From the NCBI RefSeq assembly GCF_019320115.1, contig NC_089589.1:22344580-22408579 (forward strand): 64,000 nt of DNA. Reading direction: 5' to 3'. Origin of the DNA: Miscanthus floridulus (lineage: Eukaryota > Streptophyta > Magnoliopsida > Poales > Poaceae). The translations under genes were made by a program, and so were the position numbers. How positions within the stretch are numbered: position 1 is the stretch's first letter; each line of letters begins with the position of its first letter. The notes under the pieces were generated by a model. That model saw nothing but the letters and a program-made list of their open reading frames with translations, was not told where the DNA came from and did not search any database. Of this stretch, positions 35,106 to 48,100 are shown one piece after another.

Positions 35106-35611
35106 GTCGGTGGCGTACCACGGCCGCGCGGCGAGGAACGACGGGAGCTCGACCCAGCCCGTGGCCGGGGAGAAGAGCCGCGCGACGCGGTCGCCGTTGG
35201 AGAAGCCGCCGGTCTGGAGGAGCGTGCCGTTGGGGAGCAGCGCCCCCGAGGAGCACCACGGGTTGGTGGCCAGCGGGTACGGGTGCAGCACGTTGGAGCG
35301 GAGGTCCAGGAGCACCGAGTGAGCCGTGTGGTCGGCGCCGTCGGCGGTGGCTGCGCACGGCGCCAGCGCGGCCAGCGAGATGTTGGAGGGGCCGTGTCGG
35401 TGCGGTCGAACATCAGGACGAAGTCCTACGGCAGCAGCTGCATGTGCATCGCCGAGACGCCGATGCTCGCATGGAAGAGCTGCCATTCTCCATGGAACGA
35501 CGAGGACGGTGTGGTGGGCTCCTGCGCCGGGGCATCATCGGCGCCGGCGGCATTGGCAATGCAGCTGGCGATTAGGAGGAGGTGGAGAAGCAAGGATCTT
35601 GGCTTGGGCAT
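35106..35611 (-). pseudogene. Glyoxal/galactose oxidase-like fragment, second copy
   Basis: Base-for-base the same as 19502-20007 in everything I compared. It has the same TAG after LLP and the same 1-base loss before GPSNISL. It lacks about 70% of a normal glyoxal oxidase, including the C-terminal catalytic part. Confidence 0.85.
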
Positions 35612-35781
35612 GGCTGCTGAGCATGCATCCATGCATGCGATCTTTTAAGCCTTTTCATGCATCCTTGCGATGTTGATAAGCTAGGTGTAGATGTAGGTTT
35701 GTAGCTAGCTTGTGTACAGAGTGTGTTGCGTTGCATTGTGATGGTACAGGGAAGGTTGCATTGCATTGTGTTGGGTGGAGG

Positions 35782-36655
35782 GCCCGAGCGGCGCTCGCCC
35801 AGGTGGCCATCCTCTCGTCGGTCTCCTCCCTGTCTCTACTTCCTTCGGTGCTTGCTCTCTGTCTGTCTCAGATTGGCAGTGTTACGAACGACGTATAGAA
35901 ATACGAAGTAAAGAATCAAGCCATAGAGGAGACACACGATTTAACGTAGAAAACTTCTCCGATGTGAAGGGAAAAAACCATAGGCACCAGTCAGCAACAA
36001 TCTCACTATCTCAAGAGTTTTGGGTTACACGCCTATGGCGGTTTACAAGAGAATCAAGTCTCCACGAAACCCTAGCAAGGGTGTATATACCGTACCGCTA
36101 CGCTCCGGCCCAAGCCTCCGACGACGGGCCTCCGCTCCGCTCCGTCAGAAGCCCGGCCTATATCCTGGAGTGAATTTGGAACAACTCCAACAGGCAGCGC
36201 AGCATCTGGCCGTCGGCGAGCAGACCCACCGCTGGTTGTTCCTCTCCATCTCCGTTCGTGCGGTTTTTCTCTCGGTTCTGTTCGGCTGTCGGTCCTGATC
36301 GTGCGGTGCACCGCTCGGCAGTGTCTGGTGCCCTTCGGTGGTGTCCGGTGCCTGTCAAAAGTGCCGGCCCAATTTTCAGTCTAGCAGGTTCGAATTTCCA
36401 GCCCTGTTTTTTTTTTTGTTTGTTCCGTGGTTTGCGCGTTTGTGCTCGGATTTAAGTTCCATCTTTTGCGTTGGTTTTCCATCGATTCAAGGAACTTATC
36501 TAAGTATTCTCGTCACCAGTTGGCATGGATATTTTAGATTTGGGAACTTTTTTTGGTCTGCTTGTTTGGCGGTGATTTGGGGACAGCGGCCAAATATTTC
36601 GAGAGAAATTTTACGGCTCTCATTCACTCCCCTCTGGTCACCGTTTTCGGTCCTT
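35782..36655 (+). repeat. LTR-derived fragment, unit 3
   Basis: Counterpart of 20178-21050, identical up to about 35902, then several percent diverged. The solo LTR at 35880-36192 is nested within it. Confidence 0.6.
35880..36192 (+). mobile_element. Solo LTR (313 bp), second copy
   Basis: Same TG...CA borders, same GGCAG duplication (35875-35879 and 36193-36197) and same length as 20276-20588. The first ~22 bp match exactly; the rest differ by about 4%. Confidence 0.85.
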
Positions 36656-36958
36656 TATATTGCTACTAATTTAAATATCTGAAAAATAAAAGGAGCCTCG
36701 TTAGGAAGCTGCATTCTCATGGCACTGGCAGCATATATATGAACATTTAGTTGGCAACCTACGTACATTTTCAGGCTCACAATGAATCCGCAAGCCGGAA
36801 TAAGCTGTATCATAACATTTGTTTTGTAACATGACGACTCACAACTTAATTATATGTACAAGGCTCTGTATTCTCAGGTGGTAACCTGCATCCACAGTAC
36901 ACACAGATTCGAATAAAAAAACTAATTCACATCACATCGCATTCTAGTCACCATGAAT

Positions 36959-39900
36959 TTATTTGCAGTGTCCAACATCTGACTGCCTCACGACGACCCG
37001 CAGCGTAGTAATCGGCTCCATTGCTTCTTCTTCGGCCGAAGCGATGATAGCTCCAGCCTCCAAGGCTGCTTTTTGTCCATGCGGCACTCCACCTGCAGGC
37101 GAGGTCTTTTATGCATTCTATAATCGATAGTGCTAGAGACGTATGTAGTAATAATAATAGTCTTGGAGTAGCATGCATACTTTATTGTTACTCCCTCTGT
37201 TGTTCCACGATGAATTCCCTTCAAACTTGCTCCACTTTGTCCAATAACACCTCCTCTGTTTCATCCCCTGAAACGGACCGTCTAGTCAAGTAACCAGATA
37301 TTCCAATAGCAAGAAAGGTGCTCAGTATATGCAACATATAAAGCAGCAGTGTTGTGTTAATTTACCTGAAGCGTCGGCAGAGGGGCTGATGTTTGTCTTG
37401 AAGCTGAAAGGATCTATCGTGTACTTCACGTACCACTTCCTTTCAATGTTGTTGTCGTCATCATCTGCATATGCCTTGACCTGCTTGATATGGCTGAACT
37501 TGTCCCACTCAGGGCTAGATTTCCCTTCAGCTATGGAAGCGAGCAGGGAGATGTCACAGTCTAGATGCAAATCCCTTGGGTTTACGTCCTGCAAATATCC
37601 AGGGAGTGTTTTCATGTCGTAGTCCTCCAGCTCGAGTCTCTGAAGTGCAGGCAAACCCTCCTAATACCTTCAACTCTGGGCATCTTATGATCACTGAGGT
37701 CCTGCAAATTTGGCAGATTGCTGATCCTCTCTAGTCCATGACATCCTCTCACCACAATTTTCAAACCAGAACCAAAGTTCTCCACAGCGCTTGGGTGCTC
37801 ATGATGGTGTGGTAGTAAGAACTCTGGCCCAACACGCTTGATGCCTGGGGCGCTTTTAATCTGTAGGTACTCCAAGCTGGGGTGCTGCCAGAAGCCATCA
37901 GGTAGCTCTGTGCAATAAGGCAAGTCTTCCATGAATAGAATCCTCAAGCATTCCAAGGCACACAATTGCTGTCGACGTCATCCACCGTGGAAGTCGTTGA
38001 CCAAAGTACCCTTCGATTGTAAGATTTTCTAAGCAAGGCGGAGGGCAGAGCCCATCAAACACCTTCTCGATGTGTTGCTGCTCTTCCTGTTTCACCAACC
38101 GGTGAGCACCTCCACTACTACTAGTGCACTGTAAGTACAGATAGCTGAGGCACACCTTTTCACCAAGCCTGGCTTTTATAGCAAATGAGGAAGAAGATAC
38201 ATTCTCCAGGCCACGAATATCAAGACTCGTGAGCCAGTTAAGAGGTCCTAATTCTTCCAAACTACACCAATCACCCTCCACATGGGCTGGAAACCCCTTT
38301 AATATCCTCAAATTAGTTAGGCTGCCGAAACCCCTGGGTATATTGTTTATACCTGAGTATACAAGGCTTAGATACCTCAGCTGCCGTAACATTCCAATGC
38401 CACAAGGAAGCTTCGTCAGACTTCCACAGTTAGAAAGGTCAATGAACTGCAAGAATTGCATCATGTCTATATTTTCTGGCAGCCTTGATGTGTCAGTGCC
38501 ATCTAGGCACAAATACCTCAAGTGTTTGAGTTGGACCAAGGATTCAGACAATGCATCAAAATTTCCATCTTCTATATGTAGGGTCCGCAAACAAGGAAAA
38601 GATGACAGTGAATCACCTGGGTTGATCTTTGTTTCCCCAACTAAAATAAGTGTTCGCAGTGATATATGTGCTTGTAGAGAACTCCACTCTAGCTCATTTG
38701 ACTCTGATTCTTTGGATTTTAGTGATAACCGAATAACATTTTGTGGGTTAATGTTATTGGTATGGCCAGGCTCAGTTTTGTGAGCTATCAATGCTTCATC
38801 TCTAGTCAAATACTGAGCGAACGAGCGAACAACATCATGCATATTGCAAACTACCTGGTCTATGTACCCTTGATCAGGCTCTAGAAGGTTCCTAGCTATT
38901 AACTGGTCATAGTACTCTTTTCCTAACACTTCCAAATCCTGTGAGTTTCCATGAACAAATCCTTCACTAATCCACATGGCAACAACTTGCTTATACCAGA
39001 ACACCATGTTCTTTGGGAGGAGGGCGTAGTGCAGAAAGCAAGACTTCAACTCAGGGTTCAGATCTTGATAGCTCAGGTATACTGCATAGTTTAGCTCTTC
39101 GGGCATTTGAGATACTGACCATGTAGAATCATTAAGGACCTTTGTCCAATCGCTTCGCCTTGTCCTTTTCTGGAGGAGGAGGCCTCCTATTACTTTGACT
39201 GCGAGAGGCAAACCATCACATTCTGCTATAATCGACATTCCAATGTCCTTCAGTGTATCAACCTTTTGTTCATCATTATTTTCATTTCCGACCACCTGCA
39301 AGCAGCTAATTAAGCCAGTTAATTATGTGGAATATGGATATATATATACATTTCGTCCTAATCGGAGGCAAAATCGAGTGCTAATTACCAGCTCTTGTAT
39401 TTTATAGTCACTGTATTATGTACCATAGTCACTCCAGTATTTATTGTAGCTTTTAATAATTATAATTTTATTTTACTAAAATGGAATGAACTGTCCTCTA
39501 AGCCCTGCACTGTGGCACTAAAGATATTGAATTTTCTATATCAAATTTTTTTGCAGTAATATTATTTTGTATAAATATAGAATAATTAAAATTAAATTAC
39601 TAGCATTGATATGACATAATATTTTTTGTCAAAATTTATAAACTTATTTAAATTAAAGGGCGTACCCAGTGCAGATATAAATGTAATTAACAAAAAAATG
39701 TTAGTATAATTATTTATTTGTGGTTTGTTAAGGAAGATTTTTAGCTCTTGATTAATTATTAAATAAAGAGTAAATTTCACTAGTGGTCCTCGAGCTTGTC
39801 CTAAGTTCTCGTTCAGGTTCTAGTACTTTCAAATTACACACTCAACTCCCTAAATTTGTCATGAGTTCTAATCCCGGTCCTAGTATATGCAAATTGCACA

Positions 39901-41894
39901 TTTAGCTCTCTAAACTTGTTCTGAATTCTCATCTCGGTCTTGGTACTTGCAAATTCCACACTCAAGGTTCCTAAAATTGTATTATTATACCATTATGGTC
40001 CATTCACCCTATAACATTGTCCCCACCTCCGTCACACCACACATGCTTGCCTTACTACCCTCCACCTGCCTATGTTGCATCAACGGGGGTGTGTGGGCCA
40101 ACACAGATGGCAGTATGTAAAAACGTCACTTGTATCTATTTTAAAATGTTTTTATTATATTTCTTTCAACGATTTCAAAGACCAAGGTGAGCATCACCGT
40201 CCAGTTTCACTGCGAAATCGCAAAACTGACGGTGATGGCGGTTTCTAAACTGGTGGGGATAATGTTTCTATAGTAGTGTCTTCAAAGTAGTTTGTAGCCT
40301 AGATTCATAATATTAGTGCTAAAATAAATAACCATCTAGGTTAATTTGCATATCCGTGTGCATAAGAAACCTAATAAAAACTACTGAAAATGCATAGATG
40401 TTATAAATTATAAATATTACATAGGGGCACTTTGTTCTTGAGCCAATTTAAGCTCAGTCAGTAATAACAAATGGTAATGATAAAGATTATAATTGTTAGA
40501 ACATTCTGGATGGCCAAAGAATTCCTTGCATGCATATATTTGTTTCCATAAATAAACTACCCTCAACTAACGTTTACAATTAAATGGAAGTTACAACAAA
40601 TCTTAAAGGTTTTGTAGATAACTTACTAGCCCAAATGTGCATCGGGCAGTAGTGTCGTGCTAAACAAATTTGTTTCTGAAGAAAAGCTACCACAATAGAA
40701 GGTGAAGCTTAGGGGCATGGCATGTGCAGACCGACTAGCTAGATAGACTATGAAGCAAATGTACAAGACTACCAACTATCTAGATAGATTGTGAAGCAAA
40801 TGTGCACACATGAATACATAACATATTAAATCCTTAAATTAACTTATACGAACCTGCTTCTTGAGCAAAGACCAGGCATCTTCTTGCTCTAGTTTGTCGA
40901 CATGGTGGTAGGGAACCTCTGCCATCATGCCTCGAGCAACTGCATCTTGTCTCGTTGTAACGAGAACACGGCTTCCTCGAGAAAGTGATTTTATCAATGG
41001 AGGCTTGAGCACCTTCTCCCATGCATGGTGGTCCCAAACATCATCCATCACCAATAAGGTCTTGCACCCCTCCAGGGCTTCCTTAAGGGTTCGCTCTAGT
41101 GCAGCCTTTGTGTTTCTAGCTGCTTGATGATCTCCTCGTGCTTCAGTGATAGCTCTCTCTAGTAGACCACTGTCGCTAAATTCTTGATTGACGCTCAACC
41201 ATAGTCTCTTTTCGAACTCTAATTTGATGAAGTCATGGTTGAAGATCTTCTTGGCAAGGGTGGTTTTGCCAATCCCTCCAACTCCCACAATAGCATAAAC
41301 CATAACTTTTTTGTGTTCATGTATGTTTTTCTCCTTCTTTGTGAGTAAATTCACTAGATTTCTTGTGTCCTCCTCAATCTTGTCACCAACCACACCTAAC
41401 TCATCCTCCCCCGTCGTCTCACGCCTAGCGCGAAGGGAGGATTCTACCTTTTTCTTGTCGTCCTCATAAGAAGCAAGGTTGATGAAGTTGAAGGTTTTGC
41501 TACGCTTCTCAATGTCATCTAGCCTCTCATTGAGATTCTTTATGCGATGACCAATGTCATGAGCATGGAGAGGATTTCTCAAACAAAAGAGCAAGGGATT
41601 GAAGCAGCCCATATCCTTGGATGGACCCCGTTCCATGGCCTTGAGCTGGCACAAATCAAGAATATTGGTTGCATCATACATGGCATTCCTAAGCTCTCTC
41701 ACCCATGATTGCACACTCTCGTCGCTGATGTTCCTCTTGTCAGCATCGGCGATGAACCTCTTAAGGTCCCCGAGCTTGATGCCCATCTTTTTTATCTCAT
41801 CAGGAACACCTAAGAGCAGATGCACCTCTTCTTTAGCCATCTCCAACAGCATGTGTTGTAGGTAGGATGCTAAAGCGTCCAATACCACCGCCAT
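36959..41894 (-). pseudogene. CC-NBS-LRR resistance gene, copy 3, nearly intact
   Basis: Exons: 41894-40854 (347 codons, start at MAVVLDALASYLQ), 39295-37366 and 37092-36959. An in-frame ATG 21 codons upstream exists, but the paralogs start at the one chosen. Motifs in order: coiled coil, GVGGIGKTT, LLVMDDVWD, GSRVLVTTRQD, GLPLAVKVIGG, CFLHYALLPKN, MHDVVRSFAQ and ~15 LRRs. The whole NB-ARC and most of the LRR are open. Three single-base insertions near 37951, 37661 and 37695 garble ~100 codons of the C-terminal LRR and together restore the frame. The last exon adds ~44 residues ending VVRQSDVGHCK, open in all three close copies. This is the best-preserved member; if the three single-base changes were assembly errors it would be a normal gene. 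Its upstream DNA was replaced by a CACTA-like end 187 bp before the ATG. Confidence 0.9.
40030..40278. mobile_element. Truncated non-autonomous CACTA in intron of copy 3
   Basis: The right part resembles the right part of 26717-27320: GGTGAGCATCACCG, then ATAATGTTTCTATAGTAGTG ending at 40278, with the same following intron sequence as in copy 2. The left terminus is missing. Copy 1 lacks the whole segment at the equivalent place (about 11535), apparently by deletion. Confidence 0.7.
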
Positions 41895-42080
41895 TGCTGC
41901 TTCTGTGTCTACAAAGTCAAAATTAGATAAAAATATCACGTGATTTGTTTCAAGCAAAGGTAATATTTATGGTAAAGGAACCGAGGTCCCTGTAACCATA
42001 ACACTAATTATTGAAAAGTAGGCCCCTGAAACAATAGATATATAGGTACTAGAATAATTACATCTAACGATAACTGAAGG

Positions 42081-42820
42081 CACTACTGCACAAAATATTT
42101 TGAGCAGCGTTTGCAAATAGGCCTCAGAGGCGGGCAGATTTTTAGACCGCCTCGGTTAATGCCTCGATTAACTGAGGCGGTCATTTTTTATTAACCGCCT
42201 CCTAAAATCTATTAACCAAGGTGGGCAATCTAACAGAACCGCCTCGATTAATGCCTATTAACCGAGGTGGTTGCCCTAACGCAACCGCCTCGGTTAATCT
42301 ATTAACCGAGGCGGTCATCTATAAGGCTTGCCTCGGAAATTCCGGCCTAGCCCGCTACTGTTTCCTTGCCCAATATCTAGCTCCTACTATATATACCGGG
42401 ATGAAAACCCTAACCTTCACCACTCCCTCCCAGGCACTACTCGCTCATCTCCCAGGCGCCGTGCGCTCTCGCTCATCTCCCGACCCTTCCCTCCCACTCT
42501 CTCATCTCCCTCACTCGGCGCCACTCTCCTCTCTCTCCCCCACCGCCGCACATCACCTCGATCTCATCTTCCTCTCGCGGGCTAACTGGTGGCGGGCACC
42601 CCTTTCTCCCTCTCCGGCGGGCGGCAGGGGCAGGCTCGCGCGGCCCAGCAAGCGCGCGGCGCGGGACGCGGCGGCGAGCGTGGCACGCGGCCCTAGGAGC
42701 GCGGCGAGCGGGGCGGCCCAGGAGCACGGCAAGCGGGGCGGCGGCGGCTTGTGGGGATCTTCGGTGACTGTGCTCCTAGGCAGATCTAGGGCATGGATCT
42801 CCGGCGGCCGCGCCTCCTTC
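42081..42820 (+). mobile_element. CACTA-like end with GC-rich promoter-like DNA
   Basis: Begins CACTACTGCACAAAATATTT and has an array of ACCGAGGCGG / CCGCCTCGGTTAAT motifs in both orientations (about 42150-42325). A TATA-like CTACTATATATACC (about 42384-42398) follows, then a C-rich leader and a GC-rich stretch open in several frames. No matching right terminus was found before the NBS-LRR-flank sequence resumes at about 42822, so the element is truncated or its other end is decayed. I do not claim a protein. Confidence 0.55.
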
Positions 42821-42821
42821 A

Positions 42822-43640
42822 AGCGAGTACACAAGTTTGAAGTAGATCTTGGACGCAGAGCTAGCTACGCATGAAAAAAATTGAATGCAGAGAAATAAGG
42901 CGTCGAGGAAACGGACCTGTTGAGCGATGGCTGGAACTGGAAGTACGTTGGACCAAGTGCAGGCGTGGTTTGTGGAACGGCACCTGCTGCCTAGCAGTTG
43001 CAAAGGTTGGAGATTGGCCGGATCCGCGACTAGGCGTGGAACGGCACCTGCTGCCTAGGCGTGGTTTGCAGCCGGTAGAGAGAGGATAATCTGTGTGCTT
43101 CAGTTCCTTGGTCTGTTGTAGAGTAACGCAAGAGGACTGGCCAGGCCGCGCTGGGGTTTACAGTCATCGATCACCATAGAGATGCCGAATTGTTAGATTT
43201 GTGGTTGGTGTATATATATAATAGTATATATAAACGAGTACACAAGTTTGTAGTAGATCTCGGACGCAGAGCTAGCTACGCATAAAAAAAATAATTGCAG
43301 AGAAATACGTCATCAAGGAAACGAACCTGTTGAGCGATGCCTGGAAGCCTGGAACAGGAACGAATCCCGGCGTGGTTTGTGGCAACTGCTCTGCTTGACG
43401 GACGCTGGCGGAGGTGGTGGTGAATGGGCTGATGGCCAGGGTTGCTGCTAGCCGGCGCCGGAGGGGGCGGACAAGCTGAAATGGACTTAAGCGAAGAACA
43501 GAGGAGATGTGAGGTGGTTAGCGACGACTAGAACTGCGGTTGCTTCTCTCGGCAGCTTGAGATGAGGAACGAAGGCAACTTTATAGTTGGCCATGGTCGC
43601 CCAGTTAACTGAGCTGAGCTGGTAGTGGCAGGCAGAGTCT
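42822..43640. repeat. Duplicated NBS-LRR 5'-flank fragments
   Basis: GAGTACACAAGTTTG...GACGCAGAGCTAGCTACGCAT occurs at about 42826 and again at about 43229, each followed by the AAACG(G/A)ACCTGTTGAGCGATG segment known from 13618 and 29228. A third copy lies at 49437. This is the normal 5' flank of the family, duplicated locally. Confidence 0.65.
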
Positions 43641-44319
43641 GAACATCTTCAAATACTTCAAATAAGTTATAGTCTTACAGATGGTATCAGGGTCAATAAT
43701 TTTGATATAAATTTATCTTCATGCAAATTCGTATAAAAAAATTATGAATTATTTTTTGACCACACTTCTTTTCAGAAACGGGCTTGCCACCTCTGTTAAT
43801 TGTTATGTCTAGATCCTAGTTTTCTCTTTAACCATTCGTATGAACGCCTTCTTTTATTTGTTCATGTTACTAAAAAAGAGTTTAGGTCCTAGTAGTATTG
43901 CTTTCCACATGTTGATTAAGTTGAAACACAGCTTGCACGCCAACGCTCAATACGTTGAATTTATTATAACACAGGATTATATTTGTAGTAGTATTGTTTT
44001 ATATAACGTAGAATGGTAAAAAATAAGTTACTAATATTGATATTACATAATTTTTTATTCAAAATGTATAAACTTATTCAGAATACCAAATTATGAAATC
44101 TATTATCATGGAGTGTTAATATAAATTAAAATTAATAATTGGTGATATTGCTATTGATTTGGTAGGTGAACATTTTTCCATGTTTCATAATCTATTAAAA
44201 TAAATATTTATCGTATGTATACATGTGAAAGATAATATTATGCTAAATTTTAACTTCATGGTTGTTGAATGTTAAATTATTTTTTTGTAATAGCATATAT
44301 TAGTATTTAATGTAGATTT
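43641..44319. other. AT-rich intergenic DNA
   Basis: No gene, element end or repeat unit recognised. Confidence 0.5.
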
Positions 44320-44832
44320 GAGAATTTTTATTTGTTTCTTTATAATAGCCGTGGTAGAAAAAATATAGAGGTGTTACATTATATGCTATTTCATAATAGC
44401 GTATATGGGTATGTTAAATGCAAACTTAGAGGTTACTTTGCATTATCCTTCATTTTGATAGAGGTGGTTAATTTATAAAATTATCAGGGAGTATTTTAAA
44501 TTATCTTTCATAATGGCAGGTGTAGGTAATTTAGATACAATGTTAGAGAATTATTTCGAATTGTCTTGATAATGACAAAGGTGGATAATTCAGATGTAAT
44601 GTTAGGGGGTTATTTTGAATTATCTTTAACAATGACAAATGCGGTTTATTTAGATGCAAATTTAGGGGTTAGCTTGAATTATTTTTCAAAATAACAGAGG
44701 TGGGTAATTTATATACAAGTTTAGGGGGTTATTTTGAATTATCTTTCATAATGGTATATGTGGATAATTTAGGTGCAAGATTCAAAGGTTACTTTATGTA
44801 TTTTTCATAATAGCAAAGGTAGGTATTTTTAT
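44320..44832 (+). repeat. Degenerate ~60-bp tandem repeat, eight to nine units
   Basis: Units follow the pattern TTATTTTGAATTATCTTTCA, then TAATG(A/G)CA-AGGTGG-TAATTTA, then GATGCAA-TTTAGGGGG. Unit length is ~57-62 bp and similarity is moderate. The array fades out on both sides. AT-rich and non-coding. Confidence 0.75.
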
Positions 44833-45107
44833 AAATGATAACATATCCAATGGCTATTATCAACGATGACAATTAAAGTTTATCAAATTAATGGTTAGAT
44901 GTTTCTTATTATTGTGAGAGTTTCTAGGATCTATTTTTTGACTAGCACGTCAAGTGAGAATTAACGTGGTGCCTTTAATTACTTAATAGTAGAATTAGGT
45001 CTTGAGTTGGTTTTTGATAAATATTTTTTTTACCAAGAGACGTTTGAGGTCATAATAATAATAAATAAATTGGTCTGTTACTCCTCAAAACTCTTCTTTC
45101 CATTGTC
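44833..45107. other. AT-rich spacer between tandem repeat and retroelement
   Basis: Nothing recognised. Confidence 0.4.
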
Positions 45108-48100
45108 TTAAAAACAGATGAGAGACCCACACACACACGGGTGATATCCTGAAAAACAATCCAGGAGGGAGAAGCGCTTGCATCCTGTCGCCTTATCGAC
45201 GGAGACATCTATCCTTGGCTGCGGAAACGGGTCTTTCCTGCATGCTTTGTTAAGATCTATGAAATCTATGCACATTTTTTCTTCGATGCTAATACCACAT
45301 TTGCCAGCCATTCTAAGTACTTGACTTCTCTGATGACGTTTGCATCTAACAGTCTCTGTACTTTAGCCTTCGCTGCTAAGATTCTGTCCTTCGACATTTT
45401 CCTTTGTCGCTGCTTTCTTGGCTTTATTTTGGGTTTGATGTCAAGAGTGTTGTATAATATACCTGTTGACTCCTTTCAGGTCAGAGGCTGACCAGGCGAA
45501 GACATCTTTCTTCTTGGCTAAAGTTTCTATGAGGTCTGCTTCTTCTTCCTTCTACAGATTGCCTCTGATGGTGACTTTCCTGTCTGGGACTGCCTTCTCC
45601 AATGGGACTGACTTTGTTTCTTCTTGATCTTTGAGATCTGTTTTGCCCTTTGGCATGTCCGGAGGCTCCGGTGAATTGCTTCTAGCCGCCTCGACAGAAT
45701 TGATGTTGCGCTGTGATTTGTAGATGGCTCTTTCTATGTTTCTTGCCTCCTTCTGACTACCATGCACTATGATGGTGCCATGCAAAGCTGGCATTTTCAT
45801 ACACAAGTAGCCCATATGGATGGCTATATTGAACTTGTTTGCAAACCCTCTGCTGAAGATGGCATTTTATGGGTAGTAGAGGTCTACTACGTCAAAGTCA
45901 CGTATCTGTCCTAGCATTTTCCTGGCCTCCGAAAGAGACTGGCAGGGATATTTTTCCCAATGCATTCATCCTCTTTCCTCCGAAGCCTATCAGTGGTGAA
46001 TCCATAGGCTGCAGCTGGCTTCTGCTTAATTTCATCTGATCGAAGGCATTAACAAAGATGATGTCTGCGGAGCTTCCGGGGCCTGAGAACCTTGTTGATT
46101 TCTCAGCCTGCTATATTGGCTTTGATCACCATGGCGTCAGCATGGGTGTAGCTCTCCAATTAGATGTCCTGTTCTGAGAATGTGATGGGTGTCTTTGACC
46201 AATCTGTGTAGTGTACTGGACCCTGCACTGCTATGTTGTTAACGAGCCTGAGGTGATGTTTCTTCTGCTTCTTTGTTTGGAATTCCATTGAAGAGCCACC
46301 GGCTATCGGCAGTATCATGCCATTGATGGGTAATGGTGTATGTGGATTGAGCTGGTTTTCTGGGTTGGGCTCGTTTTTTGGGGTGTGTAGCTGTGATGGA
46401 GGTGGTGGCGGAGGTAGTGCTTCGAGTTGTCTATTGTGCGCTTGAGCTAGCTGGCTTGTCTTTATGAATGTTATGTGCGGAGGCCTTGGATTTATATAGG
46501 TAAGGCTTGGCTTCTGCTCGCTGATTACTTGCCTGCCCTTGCTGTTGGGTGCTTGGTCGCTATTTAGGTAGGAAGTTGGGGTAGTATGCGGCTGCTAAGG
46601 TTGATGGGTGAATTTAATTGGAGTTAAGACTTGGGTAGATTGGGCAATATGGCTGCCGCGAAGGCGTAGCGAAGGTGTAGTTGACCTCTCTGGCGGGTTG
46701 TTGTGGCGGAGGTTGAGGATTTGCCCTGTTTTTTATTCTCTCCTGAGTTTCCTTCGCATGTGGGCAATCTCTGGTGATGTGCCATTTGTTCTCTCCATGA
46801 AAGAAACAATACTGCCTTCGCTGTCTTGGTTCTTGGTTTTTGTTCTAATTCTTCCTTTGATTGTATTTCTTGCCTTAGTACTGCTTTTGTGGTGCTTTGT
46901 TTGGGGCTACCTCCGGCGTCTGTTGCCCTTGCTGGCTATTCCCTTGCTGCTCTATGTTGAAAACTTGTTGATCTGACGGTTGGTGGGGCTTTGACTTGCC
47001 TTGGCTTCTGTTGCCCCTTTGTCCATTCCTGTTGTTCCCTTGGTACTGTTTGTTCAGATTTTGCTCCTCTAGCCTTCTACAAAGGTCGTTGTCTGACTTT
47101 AAATACTTCTCAAACTCACTGTATAGTTCTTCTATGGTACACTAGTAGAGAAACGACCTTTGATCCAGCTCGAAATTTGGCTTTAGTCCCGGTATATTTT
47201 GCGCCCGGGACTAGAGAGACCTTTAGTCCCGGTTTGTAGGTCCAACTCGGGACTAAAGGTCCCTGCCCAACGGCTACTGCGGCAGACTTTTGCTGCAGGG
47301 GACCTTTAGTCCCGGTTGGAGCTACCAACCGGGACTAAAGGTTAACTTTTACTCCCGGTTGGTCCCTCCAACCGGGAGTAAAAGTCTACTCCTGGCTGGA
47401 GGCTCCGTCCGGGACTAGAAAGGACCTTTAGTCCCGGTTGCTGTCTCCAACCGGGACTAAAGCTTGAAACTGTAACAGGCAGCTTTTGAGCTGACACTGA
47501 CAGGGTATCAATTAGTCCCGGTTGCCGTGCTTTACAATTAGTCCCGGTTGACACTGACAGGGTAACAGGCAGCCCTGCATGATTCATTATAATGAATGCA
47601 TCAATTAGTCCCGGTTGCCGTGCTTTAAGTCCCGGTTGCCGTGCTTTACTTGTACTAGGAAGTAGCAATATGTATCAATTAGTCCCGGCTCTACTTGTTG
47701 CCGTGCTTTACTTGCCGTGCTTTACTTGTACTAGGAAGTAGCAATATGTATCAATTAGTCCCGGCTCTACGTGTTGCCGTGCTTTACTTGTCGTGCTTTA
47801 CTTGTTGCCGTGCTTTACTTGCCGTGCTTTACTTGTTGCCGTGCTTTACTTGCCGTGCATTTGTTGCAATTAGTCCCGGCTGGTATTACGAGCCTGGACT
47901 AAAGGTTTACCTTTAGTCCCGGCTGGTATTATCAGCCGGGACTAAAGGTCTTTTAGTCCCGGGCGTTTACAGGAGCCTCGATGGGCCAGCTCAACCTGAA
48001 GCCCACACATAGGAGAGATCATATACCAGAATGGAGCGGCCCAGTACGCAATATGCTGGAATTGCTGACCAGTCCCACCTATTAGCACCACCTCGCTTGC

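Larger units (their letters stand above)
30624..35902. repeat. Near-identical duplicated spacer block, copy B
   Basis: Partner of 15022-20298; see that entry for the borders and the divergent patch. Confidence 0.85.

Noticed and set aside
42404..42874. 217-residue frame starting upstream of the CACTA-like promoter region
   Set aside because: It starts inside the subterminal motif array and is Ser/Pro/Arg-rich by composition only. No homology recognised.
46608..46976. Plus-strand hydrophobic 122-residue frame
   Set aside because: It is the antisense shadow of the gypsy gag/zinc-knuckle region on the minus strand.
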